From Lachnospiraceae bacterium (GTDB taxonomy: Bacteria > Bacillota > Clostridia > Lachnospirales > Lachnospiraceae): 38,078 bases of DNA. Location: NCBI GenBank assembly GCA_017620155.1, contig JAFZQY010000023.1, positions 1 through 38,078 of the forward strand, read 5' to 3'. The notes beneath the pieces are model-generated. The model was not told where the DNA came from and did not search any database. It worked only from the letters and a program-made list of their open reading frames with translations. Position 1 is the first letter of the stretch. The number at the start of each line of letters is the position of its first letter. The translations under genes were made by a program, and so were the position numbers. Of the stretch, positions 5,631-13,955 are shown in pieces.

Positions 5631-7619
5631 ATGGACTTTAAATTACATTCAGAATATCAGCCGACCGGCGACCAGCCGCAGGCAATAAAGGAATTAGTTG
5701 AGGGTTTCAAACAGGGCAACCAGTTTGAGACTCTTCTTGGCGTTACGGGTTCCGGCAAGACCTTTACGATGGCTAATGTGATAGCCGCTCTGAACAAACC
5801 GACACTGATCATCAGTCATAACAAAACACTCGCCGGACAGCTGTATGGAGAGATGAAAGAGTTCTTCCCCGAGAACGCGGTGGAGTATTTTGTATCCTAC
5901 TACGATTATTACCAGCCTGAAGCATATGTGCCTTCGTCAGACACATACATTGCGAAGGATTCATCCATAAATGATGAGATAGACAGACTGCGTCTTTCGG
6001 CGACAGCTTCTCTTGCCGAGAGACGGGATGTGATTGTCGTGGCTTCGGTTTCATGCATATACGGCCTCGGCTCTCCGAAAGAGTTCAAGGCGATGAGCGT
6101 TTCCTTGAGGAGAGGGCAGCAGATCGACAGGGATGATGTCATAAGAGGGCTCGTGAACATACAGTATTCGCGTAACGACATGGAACTGTCGAGAAGTACG
6201 TTCAGGGTACGCGGAGATGTTCTTGAAGTAGCTCCATCCACATCTTTTCACGGGCCGGATTATATCATCAGGATAGAGTTTTTCGGTGACGAGATAGACC
6301 GTATTTCGGAGATCGATCCTCTTAATGGGAAGATCTTAAGGTCGCCCGAACATGTCATGCTTTTTCCCGCTTCACATTATGTGGTTGAACAGGATACATT
6401 AAACAGAGCCTGTGATACCATCAGCGAGGAGCTTACGGAAAGGATCAGCTTTTTCAAATCCGAGGATAAGCTCTTAGAGGCGCAGCGTATATCCGAGAGA
6501 ACGAATTTCGATATCGAGATGCTCAGGGAGACCGGATTCTGCTCGGGCATCGAGAATTATTCAAGACATTTTGCGGGGACTGCACCCGGTGAACCGCCAA
6601 AGTGTCTTCTTGATTATTTTGAAGACGATTTTCTCATCATAATCGACGAGTCCCATATGACGATCCCGCAGATCAGAGCCATGTATGCGGGGGACCGCTC
6701 AAGGAAGACCACTCTCGTGGATTATGGCTTCAGGCTTCCCAGCGCACTGGACAACAGACCTTTAAGCTTCGAGGAATTTGAATCTCATATAGATCAGATG
6801 ATGTTCGTGTCCGCGACTCCTTCGGATTATGAAGCCGACCATGAACTGCTCCGTACCGAGCAGGTCATCCGACCCACCGGACTGCTTGATCCGGAAGTGG
6901 ATGTACGACCCGTGGAAGGCCAGATCGATGACCTGTTAGGGGAGATCAGAAAAGAGATCTCGAAGAATAACAAAGTCATGATTACGACACTTACGAAGAA
7001 GATGGCAGAGGATCTGACCAAGTATCTCAAGGAGGTCGGAGTCAAAGTCAATTACATGCATTCGGATGTCGAGGCTCTTGAGAGAGCGAAGATAATAAGA
7101 GACTTAAGACTGGGTGTTTTTGATGTACTGGTCGGGATCAACCTTTTGAGGGAAGGTCTGGATATACCGGAGGTTACGCTGGTGGCGATACTTGACGCGG
7201 ACAAGGAAGGTTTCCTTCGAAGCGAGACGGCGCTCATCCAGACTATCGGACGCGCGGCGCGTAATTCGGAAGGGCATGTCATCATGTATGCGGATGCCAT
7301 GACGGATTCCATGAAGAATGCGATAGATGAGACGAACCGCCGCCGCAAGATTCAGGAGGCATATAATAAGGAACACGGGATCACTCCGAAGACGATCGAG
7401 AAGTCCATTCGCGATCTTATAAGTATCTCCAAAGAAGTTGCAAAAGAAGAGATGCGATTCTCCAAGGATCCCGAGTCGATGGATAAACAGGAACTTAAAG
7501 CACTTATCGATAATGTTGAGAAACAGATGAGAAAAGCTGCTGCGGAACTTAACTTCGAGGCGGCTGCCGAACTCAGAGACAAGATGGTCGAATTAAAAAA
7601 GATGATGTACGAGGAATAG
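5631..7619 (+). CDS. uvrB: UvrABC excinuclease subunit B
   Basis: This 662-residue protein has the full UvrB layout. It shows Walker A GVTGSGKT (residues 37-44), the beta-hairpin region [12 protein letters not shown] (about 90-101), the DEAD-like IIDESHMT, the helicase C segment with [14 protein letters not shown] and IGRAARN, and a C-terminal UVR motif ([17 protein letters not shown]) that contacts UvrC. UvrB is handed the lesion by UvrA and positions UvrC for incision in nucleotide excision repair. The first 77 codons appear to come with the inserted element; the rest joins the resident gene at the 38-bp repeat. The gene is intact in frame. The uvrA start codon is 9 bp after its stop, so the two are one operon. 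Its upstream region is the element's, with only a weak promoter seen. Confidence 0.97.
   Translation: MDFKLHSEYQPTGDQPQAIKELVEGFKQGNQFETLLGVTGSGKTFTMANVIAALNKPTLIISHNKTLAGQLYGEMKEFFPENAVEYFVSYYDYYQPEAYVPSSDTYIAKDSSINDEIDRLRLSATASLAERRDVIVVASVSCIYGLGSPKEFKAMSVSLRRGQQIDRDDVIRGLVNIQYSRNDMELSRSTFRVRGDVLEVAPSTSFHGPDYIIRIEFFGDEIDRISEIDPLNGKILRSPEHVMLFPASHYVVEQDTLNRACDTISEELTERISFFKSEDKLLEAQRISERTNFDIEMLRETGFCSGIENYSRHFAGTAPGEPPKCLLDYFEDDFLIIIDESHMTIPQIRAMYAGDRSRKTTLVDYGFRLPSALDNRPLSFEEFESHIDQMMFVSATPSDYEADHELLRTEQVIRPTGLLDPEVDVRPVEGQIDDLLGEIRKEISKNNKVMITTLTKKMAEDLTKYLKEVGVKVNYMHSDVEALERAKIIRDLRLGVFDVLVGINLLREGLDIPEVTLVAILDADKEGFLRSETALIQTIGRAARNSEGHVIMYADAMTDSMKNAIDETNRRRKIQEAYNKEHGITPKTIEKSIRDLISISKEVAKEEMRFSKDPESMDKQELKALIDNVEKQMRKAAAELNFEAAAELRDKMVELKKMMYEE
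5862..5899 (+). repeat. 38-bp direct repeat, right copy
   Basis: Identical to 1183-1220 and in the same codon phase. Exchange between the two copies would delete 4,679 bp and leave one complete in-frame uvrB behind the upstream promoter. Confidence 0.85.
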
Positions 7620-7628
7620 ATAAAAAAT

Positions 7629-10553
7629 ATGAGCTCTAAAGATAAGGAAAACGAAACAGCGGTAAAGATGCGCCCCAGAGATTACATCAAGATACGGGGG
7701 GCGAACGAACATAATCTCAAGAATCTGAATCTGGATATCCCCAGAGGACAGTTTGTCGTCTTCACGGGCCTGTCCGGATCCGGAAAATCTTCACTCGCAT
7801 TTGACACTATATATGCAGAAGGTCAGCGCCGGTACATGGAGTCTCTTTCTTCTTATGCCCGCATGTTCTTGGGACGCATGGAGAAGCCGAATGTGGAGAG
7901 ACTTGAGGGACTTTCTCCCGCAATATCGATAGATCAAAAATCCACTAATCATAACCCCAGATCCACGGTCGGGACCGTGACCGAGATCTATGATTATTTC
8001 AGACTGCTCTATGCCAGGGCAGGCGTACCTCACTGTCCCAAATGCGGACGCGTGATCGCGAGACAGACCATCGACCAGATCACCGACCGCGTGCTTGATC
8101 TTCCCGAGGGGACCAGGATCCAGATCCTCGCCCCCGTAGTCAGAGGACGTAAGGGTGAGCACACCAAGGTTCTTGAGAGTGCGGCTAAGAGCGGTTATGT
8201 CAGAGCAAGGATCGACGGCAGTCTTTATGAACTGTCCGAGGAGATCAAACTCGACAAGAACATCAAGCATAATATCGAGATCGTCGTGGACAGGCTCGTG
8301 GTCCGCGAAGGTATCAAATCCAGGCTCACCGATTCCGAGGAGAGCGCTCTTAAACTCGCCGGCGGCCTTCTGAATGTGGATACCGGTGACGGGGAGATGC
8401 TCACTTTTTCGCAGAATTTCGCATGTCCCGATTGCGGGATATCCATAGGCGAGATAGAGCCCAGGAGTTTCTCTTTCAACAATCCCTTCGGCGCATGTCC
8501 CGAATGTGCCGGTCTCGGATACAAGATGGAATTCGATGTCGATCTCATGATCCCCGACAGGAGACTGAGCTTCAACGACGGTGCGGTACAGGTCATGGGC
8601 TGGCAGAATTCCAAGGACAAAAAGAGCTTCTCGCATGCTCTTCTTGAAGCCCTGTCCAAGGCGAACGGTTTCAGTCTGGATACCCCCTTCAAAGATCTGC
8701 CCGAAGACATACAGAACAAATTCCTTTACGGCGGGTTCAAAGAGGTAAATGTTCACTATACAGGGCAGCGAGGGACCGGAGATTATCCGATGGAATTCGA
8801 AGGCCTGTTGGAGAACATCAATCGCAGATACCGCGAAACTTACGGTGAGAATTCCAGAGCCGAATATGAGTCTTATATGAGATTCTCACCATGTAACGTA
8901 TGTCACGGCATGAGACTTAAACCGGAGTCGCTGGCAGTGACCATAGGCGACCTGAACATACATGAGATTACATCTCTTTCCGTAAGGGATCTTCAGAAGT
9001 TCCTGAACGAACTTGAACTGACTAAGCAGCAGGCGATCATAGGCAAGCGTATCCTTCGCGAGATCTCAAACAGGGTAGGGTTCCTTGTTAATGTCGGACT
9101 CGATTATCTGACTCTGGCGAGAGCCACGTCATCACTTTCGGGCGGCGAGTCGCAGAGGATCCGTCTTGCGACCCAGATAGGATCGGGACTGGTCGGAGTA
9201 TGCTACATACTCGATGAACCCAGTATCGGACTTCACCAGAGGGACAACGGCAAGCTGCTTAATGCGTTAAAGGATCTGAGGGATCTGGGAAATACGCTGA
9301 TCGTCGTTGAGCATGATGAGGAGACGATGCGTGAAGCAGATTTCGTTGTGGATATCGGCCCGGGCGCCGGAGAGCACGGCGGAGAAGTCGTGGCAGCAGG
9401 CACCATCGAAGACATAATGGCAGTTCCCGAATCGATCACGGGCCAGTACTTAAGCGGCGCAAAGAAGATCGAGATCCCCGACTCGAGGAGAAAGCCTTCG
9501 GGATGGATCAAGGTCATCGGAGCGAGGGAAAACAATCTCAAGAACATAGATGTGGAAATCCCTCTCGGCGTCTTCACATGCGTGACGGGAGTATCCGGAT
9601 CAGGCAAATCTTCGCTGATAAATGAGATAGTCAATAAGCGGCTTTCAAGAGAACTGAACCGAGCCGGAACAGTACCCGGGAAGCATACGGATATAGAAGG
9701 GATAGAGCAGCTTGATAAAGTCATTGATATCGACCAGTCGCCCATCGGCCGTACTCCCAGATCCAATCCGGCTACATATACCGGCGTGTTTGATCAGATC
9801 AGGGATCTTTTTGCATCGACACAGGATGCGAAGGCACGAGGATACACCAAGGGCCGTTTCAGTTTCAATGTAAAGGGCGGACGCTGCGAAGCCTGTGCCG
9901 GTGACGGTATCGTGAAGATAGAGATGCATTTCCTGCCGGATGTATATGTTCCGTGCGAGGTATGCGAGGGGCACAGATATAACCGCGAGACCCTTGAGGT
10001 CAGGTATCACGATAAGAGCATATATGATGTGCTGAACATGACCGTTGAAGAGGCGCTTGTCTTCTTCGAGCATATCCCGTCTATCAGGAACAAGATCCAG
10101 ACCCTGTATGATGTGGGTCTCGGTTACATCCGCTTAGGACAGCCTTCGACGGAGCTTTCGGGCGGCGAAGCGCAGAGAGTCAAGCTTGCCACGGAACTGT
10201 CCAAACGCGGAACCGGCAGGACTATATATATCCTGGATGAGCCTACGACCGGACTTCATTTTGCGGATGTTCATAAGCTCATAGATATCCTCCAGCGCCT
10301 GGCCGAAGGCGGTAATACCGTCGTGGTCATCGAGCACAATCTCGATGTGATCAAGTGTGCGGACTACATCATCGATATGGGGCCCGAGGGCGGAGACGGC
10401 GGCGGAACCGTCATAGCACAGGGGACTCCCGAAGAGGTTGCCAAGGTCAAAAAATCTTATACGGGACAATACCTGGCTAAGATGCTGAAAGATAAACCCG
10501 AGGCAAAACCTGCGGCCAAATCCGCCTCCCGAAAGGAAAAAACAAAGGGTTAA
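7629..10553 (+). CDS. uvrA: UvrABC excinuclease subunit A
   Basis: This 974-residue protein has two ABC ATPase modules. The first has [10 protein letters not shown] near residue 50 and [12 protein letters not shown]; the second has [10 protein letters not shown] and [12 protein letters not shown]. Zinc-binding cysteines appear as CPKCG, CPDCG with CPECAG, and CEACAGDG with CEVCEG. UvrA dimers find helix-distorting lesions and load UvrB. The length is slightly above the usual 940-950 because of a short charged N-terminal extension and a Lys/Ala-rich tail. A start at the internal ATG at 7668 would remove the extension. It is cotranscribed with uvrB and followed by a terminator-like hairpin. Confidence 0.97.
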   Translation: MSSKDKENETAVKMRPRDYIKIRGANEHNLKNLNLDIPRGQFVVFTGLSGSGKSSLAFDTIYAEGQRRYMESLSSYARMFLGRMEKPNVERLEGLSPAISIDQKSTNHNPRSTVGTVTEIYDYFRLLYARAGVPHCPKCGRVIARQTIDQITDRVLDLPEGTRIQILAPVVRGRKGEHTKVLESAAKSGYVRARIDGSLYELSEEIKLDKNIKHNIEIVVDRLVVREGIKSRLTDSEESALKLAGGLLNVDTGDGEMLTFSQNFACPDCGISIGEIEPRSFSFNNPFGACPECAGLGYKMEFDVDLMIPDRRLSFNDGAVQVMGWQNSKDKKSFSHALLEALSKANGFSLDTPFKDLPEDIQNKFLYGGFKEVNVHYTGQRGTGDYPMEFEGLLENINRRYRETYGENSRAEYESYMRFSPCNVCHGMRLKPESLAVTIGDLNIHEITSLSVRDLQKFLNELELTKQQAIIGKRILREISNRVGFLVNVGLDYLTLARATSSLSGGESQRIRLATQIGSGLVGVCYILDEPSIGLHQRDNGKLLNALKDLRDLGNTLIVVEHDEETMREADFVVDIGPGAGEHGGEVVAAGTIEDIMAVPESITGQYLSGAKKIEIPDSRRKPSGWIKVIGARENNLKNIDVEIPLGVFTCVTGVSGSGKSSLINEIVNKRLSRELNRAGTVPGKHTDIEGIEQLDKVIDIDQSPIGRTPRSNPATYTGVFDQIRDLFASTQDAKARGYTKGRFSFNVKGGRCEACAGDGIVKIEMHFLPDVYVPCEVCEGHRYNRETLEVRYHDKSIYDVLNMTVEEALVFFEHIPSIRNKIQTLYDVGLGYIRLGQPSTELSGGEAQRVKLATELSKRGTGRTIYILDEPTTGLHFADVHKLIDILQRLAEGGNTVVVIEHNLDVIKCADYIIDMGPEGGDGGGTVIAQGTPEEVAKVKKSYTGQYLAKMLKDKPEAKPAAKSASRKEKTKG

Positions 10554-10577
10554 GTTGGGGGACGGATCATCCGATAT
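10551..10577 (+). promoter_or_regulatory. Possible sigma-D/sigma-28 promoter before mreB-flgF-flgG
   Basis: TAAG, 15 bp, then TCCGATAT resembles the flagellar sigma consensus TAAA-N15-GCCGATAA with three mismatches. It overlaps the uvrA stop codon. The hairpin at 10598 would lie downstream, which argues against it. Confidence 0.25.
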
Positions 10578-10597
10578 AATAAACAGCATGGACGCAT

Positions 10598-10635
10598 TGA
10601 CCACCGAAAGGATTCGGAGGGTCAGTGCGCTTTTT
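10598..10635 (+). terminator. Probable terminator of uvrB-uvrA
   Basis: TGACC-A-CCGAA pairs with TTCGG-AG-GGTCA around the loop AGGA, with a small internal loop. A short C and T-rich tail (GCGCTTTTT) follows a few bases later. Confidence 0.5.
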
Positions 10636-10669
10636 GCATTTTACGGAGTCTGAAAATTTTATAAATCTC

Positions 10670-10698
10670 TTTCATAATAGGCGCTGTTGGGGTATAAT
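10670..10698 (+). promoter_or_regulatory. Likely mreB promoter
   Basis: TATAAT at 10693-10698 has TTTCAT 17 bp upstream. The gene starts 67 bp after the -10. Confidence 0.5.
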
Positions 10699-10712
10699 AT
10701 ATCGGATATTAT
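10694..10712. repeat. Inverted repeat over the mreB -10 region
   Basis: ATAATAT and ATATTAT are perfect 7-bp arms around ATCGG. The left arm overlaps the -10 box, a usual place for a repressor operator. Confidence 0.45.
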
Positions 10713-10721
10713 GACTTACCG

Positions 10722-10742
10722 GCCCTCAAAGAGAGGCTTTTT
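10722..10742 (+). terminator. Small hairpin plus T-run in the mreB leader (possible attenuator)
   Basis: GCCCTC pairs with GAGAGGC (one bulged A) around AAA, followed at once by TTTTT, 23 bp before the mreB start codon. The stem is short, so termination would be partial at best. Confidence 0.35.
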
Positions 10743-10765
10743 CAGAATAGAAAGGGAACCGTAAG

Positions 10766-11758
10766 ATGCAATACACAGACATAGGAATCGACTTAGGTAC
10801 AGCGAGTATTCTTGTTTATATCAGAGGCAAGGGCGTCGTTTTAAAAGAGCCCTCGGTAGTAGCTTTTGACAGTAATACTCATAAGATACAGGCTATCGGC
10901 GAAGACGCCAGACTGATGCTGGGTAGGACACCGGGCAACATCGTAGCCGTAAGACCTCTTCGTGAGGGTGTTATTTCGGATTATACCGTTACCGAGAAGA
11001 TGATGAAGTACTTTATTCAGAAGGCACTCGGTAAGAGAAACTTCCGTAAGCCCAGGATCGCCGTGTGCGTTCCCAGCGGCGTTACCGAGGTAGAGCGTAA
11101 GGCGGTTGAGGACGCGACCATTCAGTGCGGTGCTCGCGAAGTATTCATCATAGAAGAGCCTATCGCAGCTGCCATCGGCGCAGGCGTTGATATATCCAAA
11201 CCCTGCGGAAACATGATAGTGGATATCGGCGGCGGTACGACAGACGTAGCAGTTATCTCACTGGGCGGAACGGTAGTAAGCGATTCGATCAAGATAGCCG
11301 GAGATGATTTCGATCAGGCACTTGTTCGTTACATGCGTAAGAAACACAATCTTCTGATCGGTGAGAGCACCGCGGAAGATATCAAGATCAACATCGGTAC
11401 CGCTTACAAGCGCCCTGAGATCGATTACATGGATGTTAAGGGACGTAACCTGGTATCGGGACTTCCGAAGAGCATCAAGGTAAGCTCGGAGGAAACAGAA
11501 GATGCGCTGAAAGAGCCCACGTCACAGATCGTCGATACGATCAAGGGCGTACTGGAGAAGACTCCTCCGGAGCTCGCAGCTGATATCGTCGACAGAGGCA
11601 TAGTCCTTACCGGCGGCGGATCACTGCTAAGAGGACTCGAGGATCTGATCTCGTCTCAGACAGGTATCAATACGATGACAGCCGAAGATCCGATGACCGC
11701 TGTCGCTATCGGTACCGGCAAGTACGTAGAGTTCCTGGCGGGCTACAAAGAAGAATAA
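10766..11758 (+). CDS. mreB: MreB/Mbl-type actin-like cell shape protein
   Basis: This 330-residue protein has the actin-fold nucleotide motifs: phosphate 1 GIDLGTASILVY at the N terminus, phosphate 2 IVDIGGGTTDVAVIS, and the adenosine motif VLTGGGSLLRGL. MreB-family proteins form membrane-bound filaments that guide peptidoglycan synthesis along the cell cylinder. The length is usual for the family. The neighbours are two rod/hook genes, as in Bacillus subtilis, where mbl precedes flhO and flhP; this supports an Mbl-like paralogue rather than the mreBCD-operon copy. A promoter, an inverted repeat over the -10 and a small leader hairpin precede it. The start codon is preceded by AAAGGGAACC. 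Confidence 0.93.
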   Translation: MQYTDIGIDLGTASILVYIRGKGVVLKEPSVVAFDSNTHKIQAIGEDARLMLGRTPGNIVAVRPLREGVISDYTVTEKMMKYFIQKALGKRNFRKPRIAVCVPSGVTEVERKAVEDATIQCGAREVFIIEEPIAAAIGAGVDISKPCGNMIVDIGGGTTDVAVISLGGTVVSDSIKIAGDDFDQALVRYMRKKHNLLIGESTAEDIKINIGTAYKRPEIDYMDVKGRNLVSGLPKSIKVSSEETEDALKEPTSQIVDTIKGVLEKTPPELAADIVDRGIVLTGGGSLLRGLEDLISSQTGINTMTAEDPMTAVAIGTGKYVEFLAGYKEE

Positions 11759-11773
11759 GAATGAGGTTATCAC

Positions 11774-12550
11774 ATGGTTAAAGGTCTTTACACTTCCTAT
11801 ACCGGAATGATCAATGAGCAACACAGGTTGGATACAGTCGCCAACAGTATTGCCAACTTCGACACCATCGGATTTAAGAAAGAGGGAGCGACCAGTCAGG
11901 CCTTTGACGATGTGCTGGCATATAAGATCAAGGATGTCACTGAAGCCGGCAATCTGCCGAGACGCATGGGCATCATCAATCCCGGAGTCAAGATAGGCGA
12001 GAACTATGTTGACTGGTCAGAGGGATCATTCCAGGAAACCGGAAATACCTTCGATCTTGCGATCGCGGGCAAAGGTTTCTTTGCGGTGGAATTTACTTCC
12101 AAATCAGGACAAAGTTCAACCAAATATACAAGAGACGGCAAATTCACTGTGGATATGCAGGGTAATCTGACCACGGTGGATGGAGATTATGTTCTTAATT
12201 CCAACGGACAGCATATCAAACTGGACCCGCTCAAGGAGGCTGTGATAAATACAGGGGGACAGATATACCAGAACGGTACTCTTGTCGGTACGATCGGGGT
12301 GACCGATTTTGCCAATTATGATTATCTTGAGAAATATGGTGAAAATATGTATCAGCCGGTTGAGGGAGCGACTCAGATCCAATCGGCACATCAGATATAT
12401 TCCGGATACCTTGAGCAGAGCAATGTATCCATCGTTGATGAGATGGTCAACATGATCTCGATCCAGAGATCTTACGAGGCAAACCAGAAAGTGATACAGA
12501 CATTTGATTCGAGTCTGGATATTGCAGCAAATCAGTTAGGAAAAGTCTGA
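11774..12550 (+). CDS. flgF: Flagellar basal-body rod protein FlgF/FlhO
   Basis: The 258-residue product has the N-terminal rod/hook signature (SYTGMINEQHRLDTVANSIANFDTIGFK). A central GKGFFAV follows, and the C-terminal region has YLEQSNVSIVDEMVNMISIQRSYEANQKV. Those two ends form the coiled-coil core of axial flagellar proteins, which pass through the type III export channel and build the rod. It resembles FlhO of Bacillus subtilis in its position after mbl. The start is the ATG with GAGG seven bases before it. It is 15 bp from mreB and 29 bp from the next flagellar gene, so one transcript is likely. Confidence 0.92.
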   Translation: MVKGLYTSYTGMINEQHRLDTVANSIANFDTIGFKKEGATSQAFDDVLAYKIKDVTEAGNLPRRMGIINPGVKIGENYVDWSEGSFQETGNTFDLAIAGKGFFAVEFTSKSGQSSTKYTRDGKFTVDMQGNLTTVDGDYVLNSNGQHIKLDPLKEAVINTGGQIYQNGTLVGTIGVTDFANYDYLEKYGENMYQPVEGATQIQSAHQIYSGYLEQSNVSIVDEMVNMISIQRSYEANQKVIQTFDSSLDIAANQLGKV

Positions 12551-12579
12551 TAGGAAGACGTTAACGGAGAGGAGAAGAT

Positions 12580-13398
12580 ATGGTTAGAAGCTTATGGACC
12601 GGCGCGACCGGAATGAACGCACAGCAGACCAATGTTGATACTATAGCGAATAATCTGGCTAACGTTAATACCAACGGATATAAAGCACAGGAAGCAGAGT
12701 TTAAGACACTGCTGTATCAGTCTCTTCAGACCAAGACTACTACAGCCAATGGTGACAGAAAGCCGATAACTTCACAGGTCGGTCTGGGTACCAGAGTGGC
12801 ATCGATCAATTCCGTATTTTCGCAGGGAGCGCTGCTTGATGCAGAATCGGATACGGCATTTGCTATTGAAGGTGACGGATTCTTCGCAGTACGTTGCGGA
12901 GACGGACAGACCAGATATACCAGAAACGGAGACTTTAACTGGTCACTCGGCACGGGCAACACCATAGTCCTCTGCAGTTCCGATGGATATCCGGTACTTG
13001 ATGAGGCCGGTAAGCCTATCAGCCTGGCGAATACTTATATCGTAAACAGGATCACGGTCGATTCCAGCGGTAGCCTGTTATATCCGGATGCCAACGGTGT
13101 TCCTCAGCGTTTGGGTATCACGATAGGAAAATACCAGTTCCAGAATCCTGCCGGCATGGAACGATATGGTGATACACTCTTTTCGGCAACTCCTTCCAGC
13201 GGTGCTGCGATCAATGAGGCGACCAGCAATGCGGTACAGAAGAGCCGCGTTGTTCAGGGATACCTTGAAGGCTCGAATGTGTCTGTGGCAGATGAAATGG
13301 TGGATCTTATAGTTGCACAGCGTGCATATGAAATGAACTCCAAGGTCATCACTACTACAGACAGCATGATGGAAACCGCAAACAATTTGAAACGATAA
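12580..13398 (+). CDS. flgG: Flagellar rod/hook protein FlgG/FlhP
   Basis: This 272-residue protein has the standard N-terminal motif (TGMNAQQTNVDTIANNLANV, then NTNGYK), a central EGDGFFAV, and a C-terminal VQGYLEGSNVSVADEMVDL followed by AQRAYEMNSKV. This is the FlgG family pattern, the distal rod. A strong ribosome binding site (GAGAGGAGAAGAT) precedes the ATG. It lies between FlgF-like and FlgJ-like genes. The main hook gene flgE is usually longer, so this is not the hook protein. Transcription is probably with mreB and flgF, possibly also from a flagellar sigma promoter. Confidence 0.92.
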   Translation: MVRSLWTGATGMNAQQTNVDTIANNLANVNTNGYKAQEAEFKTLLYQSLQTKTTTANGDRKPITSQVGLGTRVASINSVFSQGALLDAESDTAFAIEGDGFFAVRCGDGQTRYTRNGDFNWSLGTGNTIVLCSSDGYPVLDEAGKPISLANTYIVNRITVDSSGSLLYPDANGVPQRLGITIGKYQFQNPAGMERYGDTLFSATPSSGAAINEATSNAVQKSRVVQGYLEGSNVSVADEMVDLIVAQRAYEMNSKVITTTDSMMETANNLKR

Positions 13399-13416
13399 TA
13401 GCTAGAGGTGATTCAC

Positions 13417-13839
13417 ATGTCAGACTTTGATATATCCTCATTAACCGATTACAGTTCCACATTACTTTCCAATATGCAGAGTACTGCAGCATCGGATTCG
13501 ATCAGTTCAAAGGCAAAGTCCATAAGCAAGGACTCTACGGATGACGAATTGCTGGATGCCTGCAAACAGTTTGAAGCATATCTTTGGGAGCAGGTGTATA
13601 AGAATGTCGATAAGACGACCAATGTGTTTGGGAGTCAGTCCGATGGTAGTTATGCCGGCAACATGGTCAATGCTTTCTCTGACACACTGATCCGGGAAGT
13701 ATCCAAGATGAGTGTTGGTGAAGGAGATAATTCGCTGGCCATGAAACTGTATGAACAGCTGAAGAGAAACTATGGTATCGGAGCAAAAACTCCGGAAGAG
13801 AAAGCCGAAAAAATCGACGTAGTCGATAAAACAGAATAA
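13417..13839 (+). CDS. FlgJ-like rod-binding protein
   Basis: The ATG at 13417 is used because AGAGGTG lies seven bases before it; the in-frame GTG at 13408 is part of that site. The 140-residue product has ACKQFEAYLWEQVYKNVDKT and a later YAGNMVNAFSDTLIREVSKM, which match the rod-binding domain found at the N terminus of FlgJ. The muramidase domain of proteobacterial FlgJ is absent, as is usual in Firmicutes. The Ser-rich first 45 residues are probably disordered. It would cap or help assemble the rod built by the two preceding gene products. Confidence 0.8.
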   Translation: MSDFDISSLTDYSSTLLSNMQSTAASDSISSKAKSISKDSTDDELLDACKQFEAYLWEQVYKNVDKTTNVFGSQSDGSYAGNMVNAFSDTLIREVSKMSVGEGDNSLAMKLYEQLKRNYGIGAKTPEEKAEKIDVVDKTE

Positions 13840-13877
13840 TAAGAAAAATTCAAATGATTTTTTCTACTTCGTTACAG

Positions 13878-13929
13878 ACCGCCAACTGTAATGAGACCGT
13901 AAGAAGGGTCTATGCAGTTGGTGGTTTTT
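13878..13929 (+). terminator. Two-tiered hairpin with T-run between flagellar genes and recD2
   Basis: ACCGCCAACTG (13878-13888) pairs with CAGTTGGTGGT (13915-13925), allowing one G-U pair, and TTTTT follows. Inside the loop AGACC (13894-13898) pairs with GGTCT (13907-13911). It can end the flagellar transcript or act as a leader structure of recD2, whose ATG is only 26 bp away. Confidence 0.65.
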
Positions 13930-13955
13930 ATGTAGCGGCGTTTCAGGGGGATAGA

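Larger units (their letters stand above)
1221..5899 (+). mobile_element. 4.7-kb integrated accessory element in uvrB, no integrase seen
   Basis: The segment from the left break to the end of the right repeat is 4,679 bp. It carries an AAA/DUF4143 ATPase, a small HTH-like gene, two truncated genes and a replacement 5' end of uvrB with its own upstream region. It is visibly more AT-rich than the housekeeping genes around it. The structure is that expected when a circular molecule holding a homologous uvrB 5' end integrates by one crossover within the 38-bp shared stretch. No tyrosine or serine recombinase, transposase or relaxase gene can be seen. The element is therefore a decayed remnant, is moved in trans, or came in by homologous recombination. 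Confidence 0.65.

Noticed and set aside
1221-5899. Element as an insertion sequence or transposon
   Set aside because: No transposase, no terminal inverted repeats at the breaks, and the flanking repeat is 38 bp of coding sequence, unlike a target-site duplication.
7791-8756. Long open frame on the minus strand inside uvrA (about 320 codons)
   Set aside because: It lies fully opposite a well-conserved gene, has no ribosome binding site or known motif, and is explained by the codon bias of uvrA.
13854-13955. 34-codon N-terminal extension of RecD2
   Set aside because: It covers the hairpin and T-run, does not look like the family N terminus, and a good ribosome binding site precedes the ATG at 13956.
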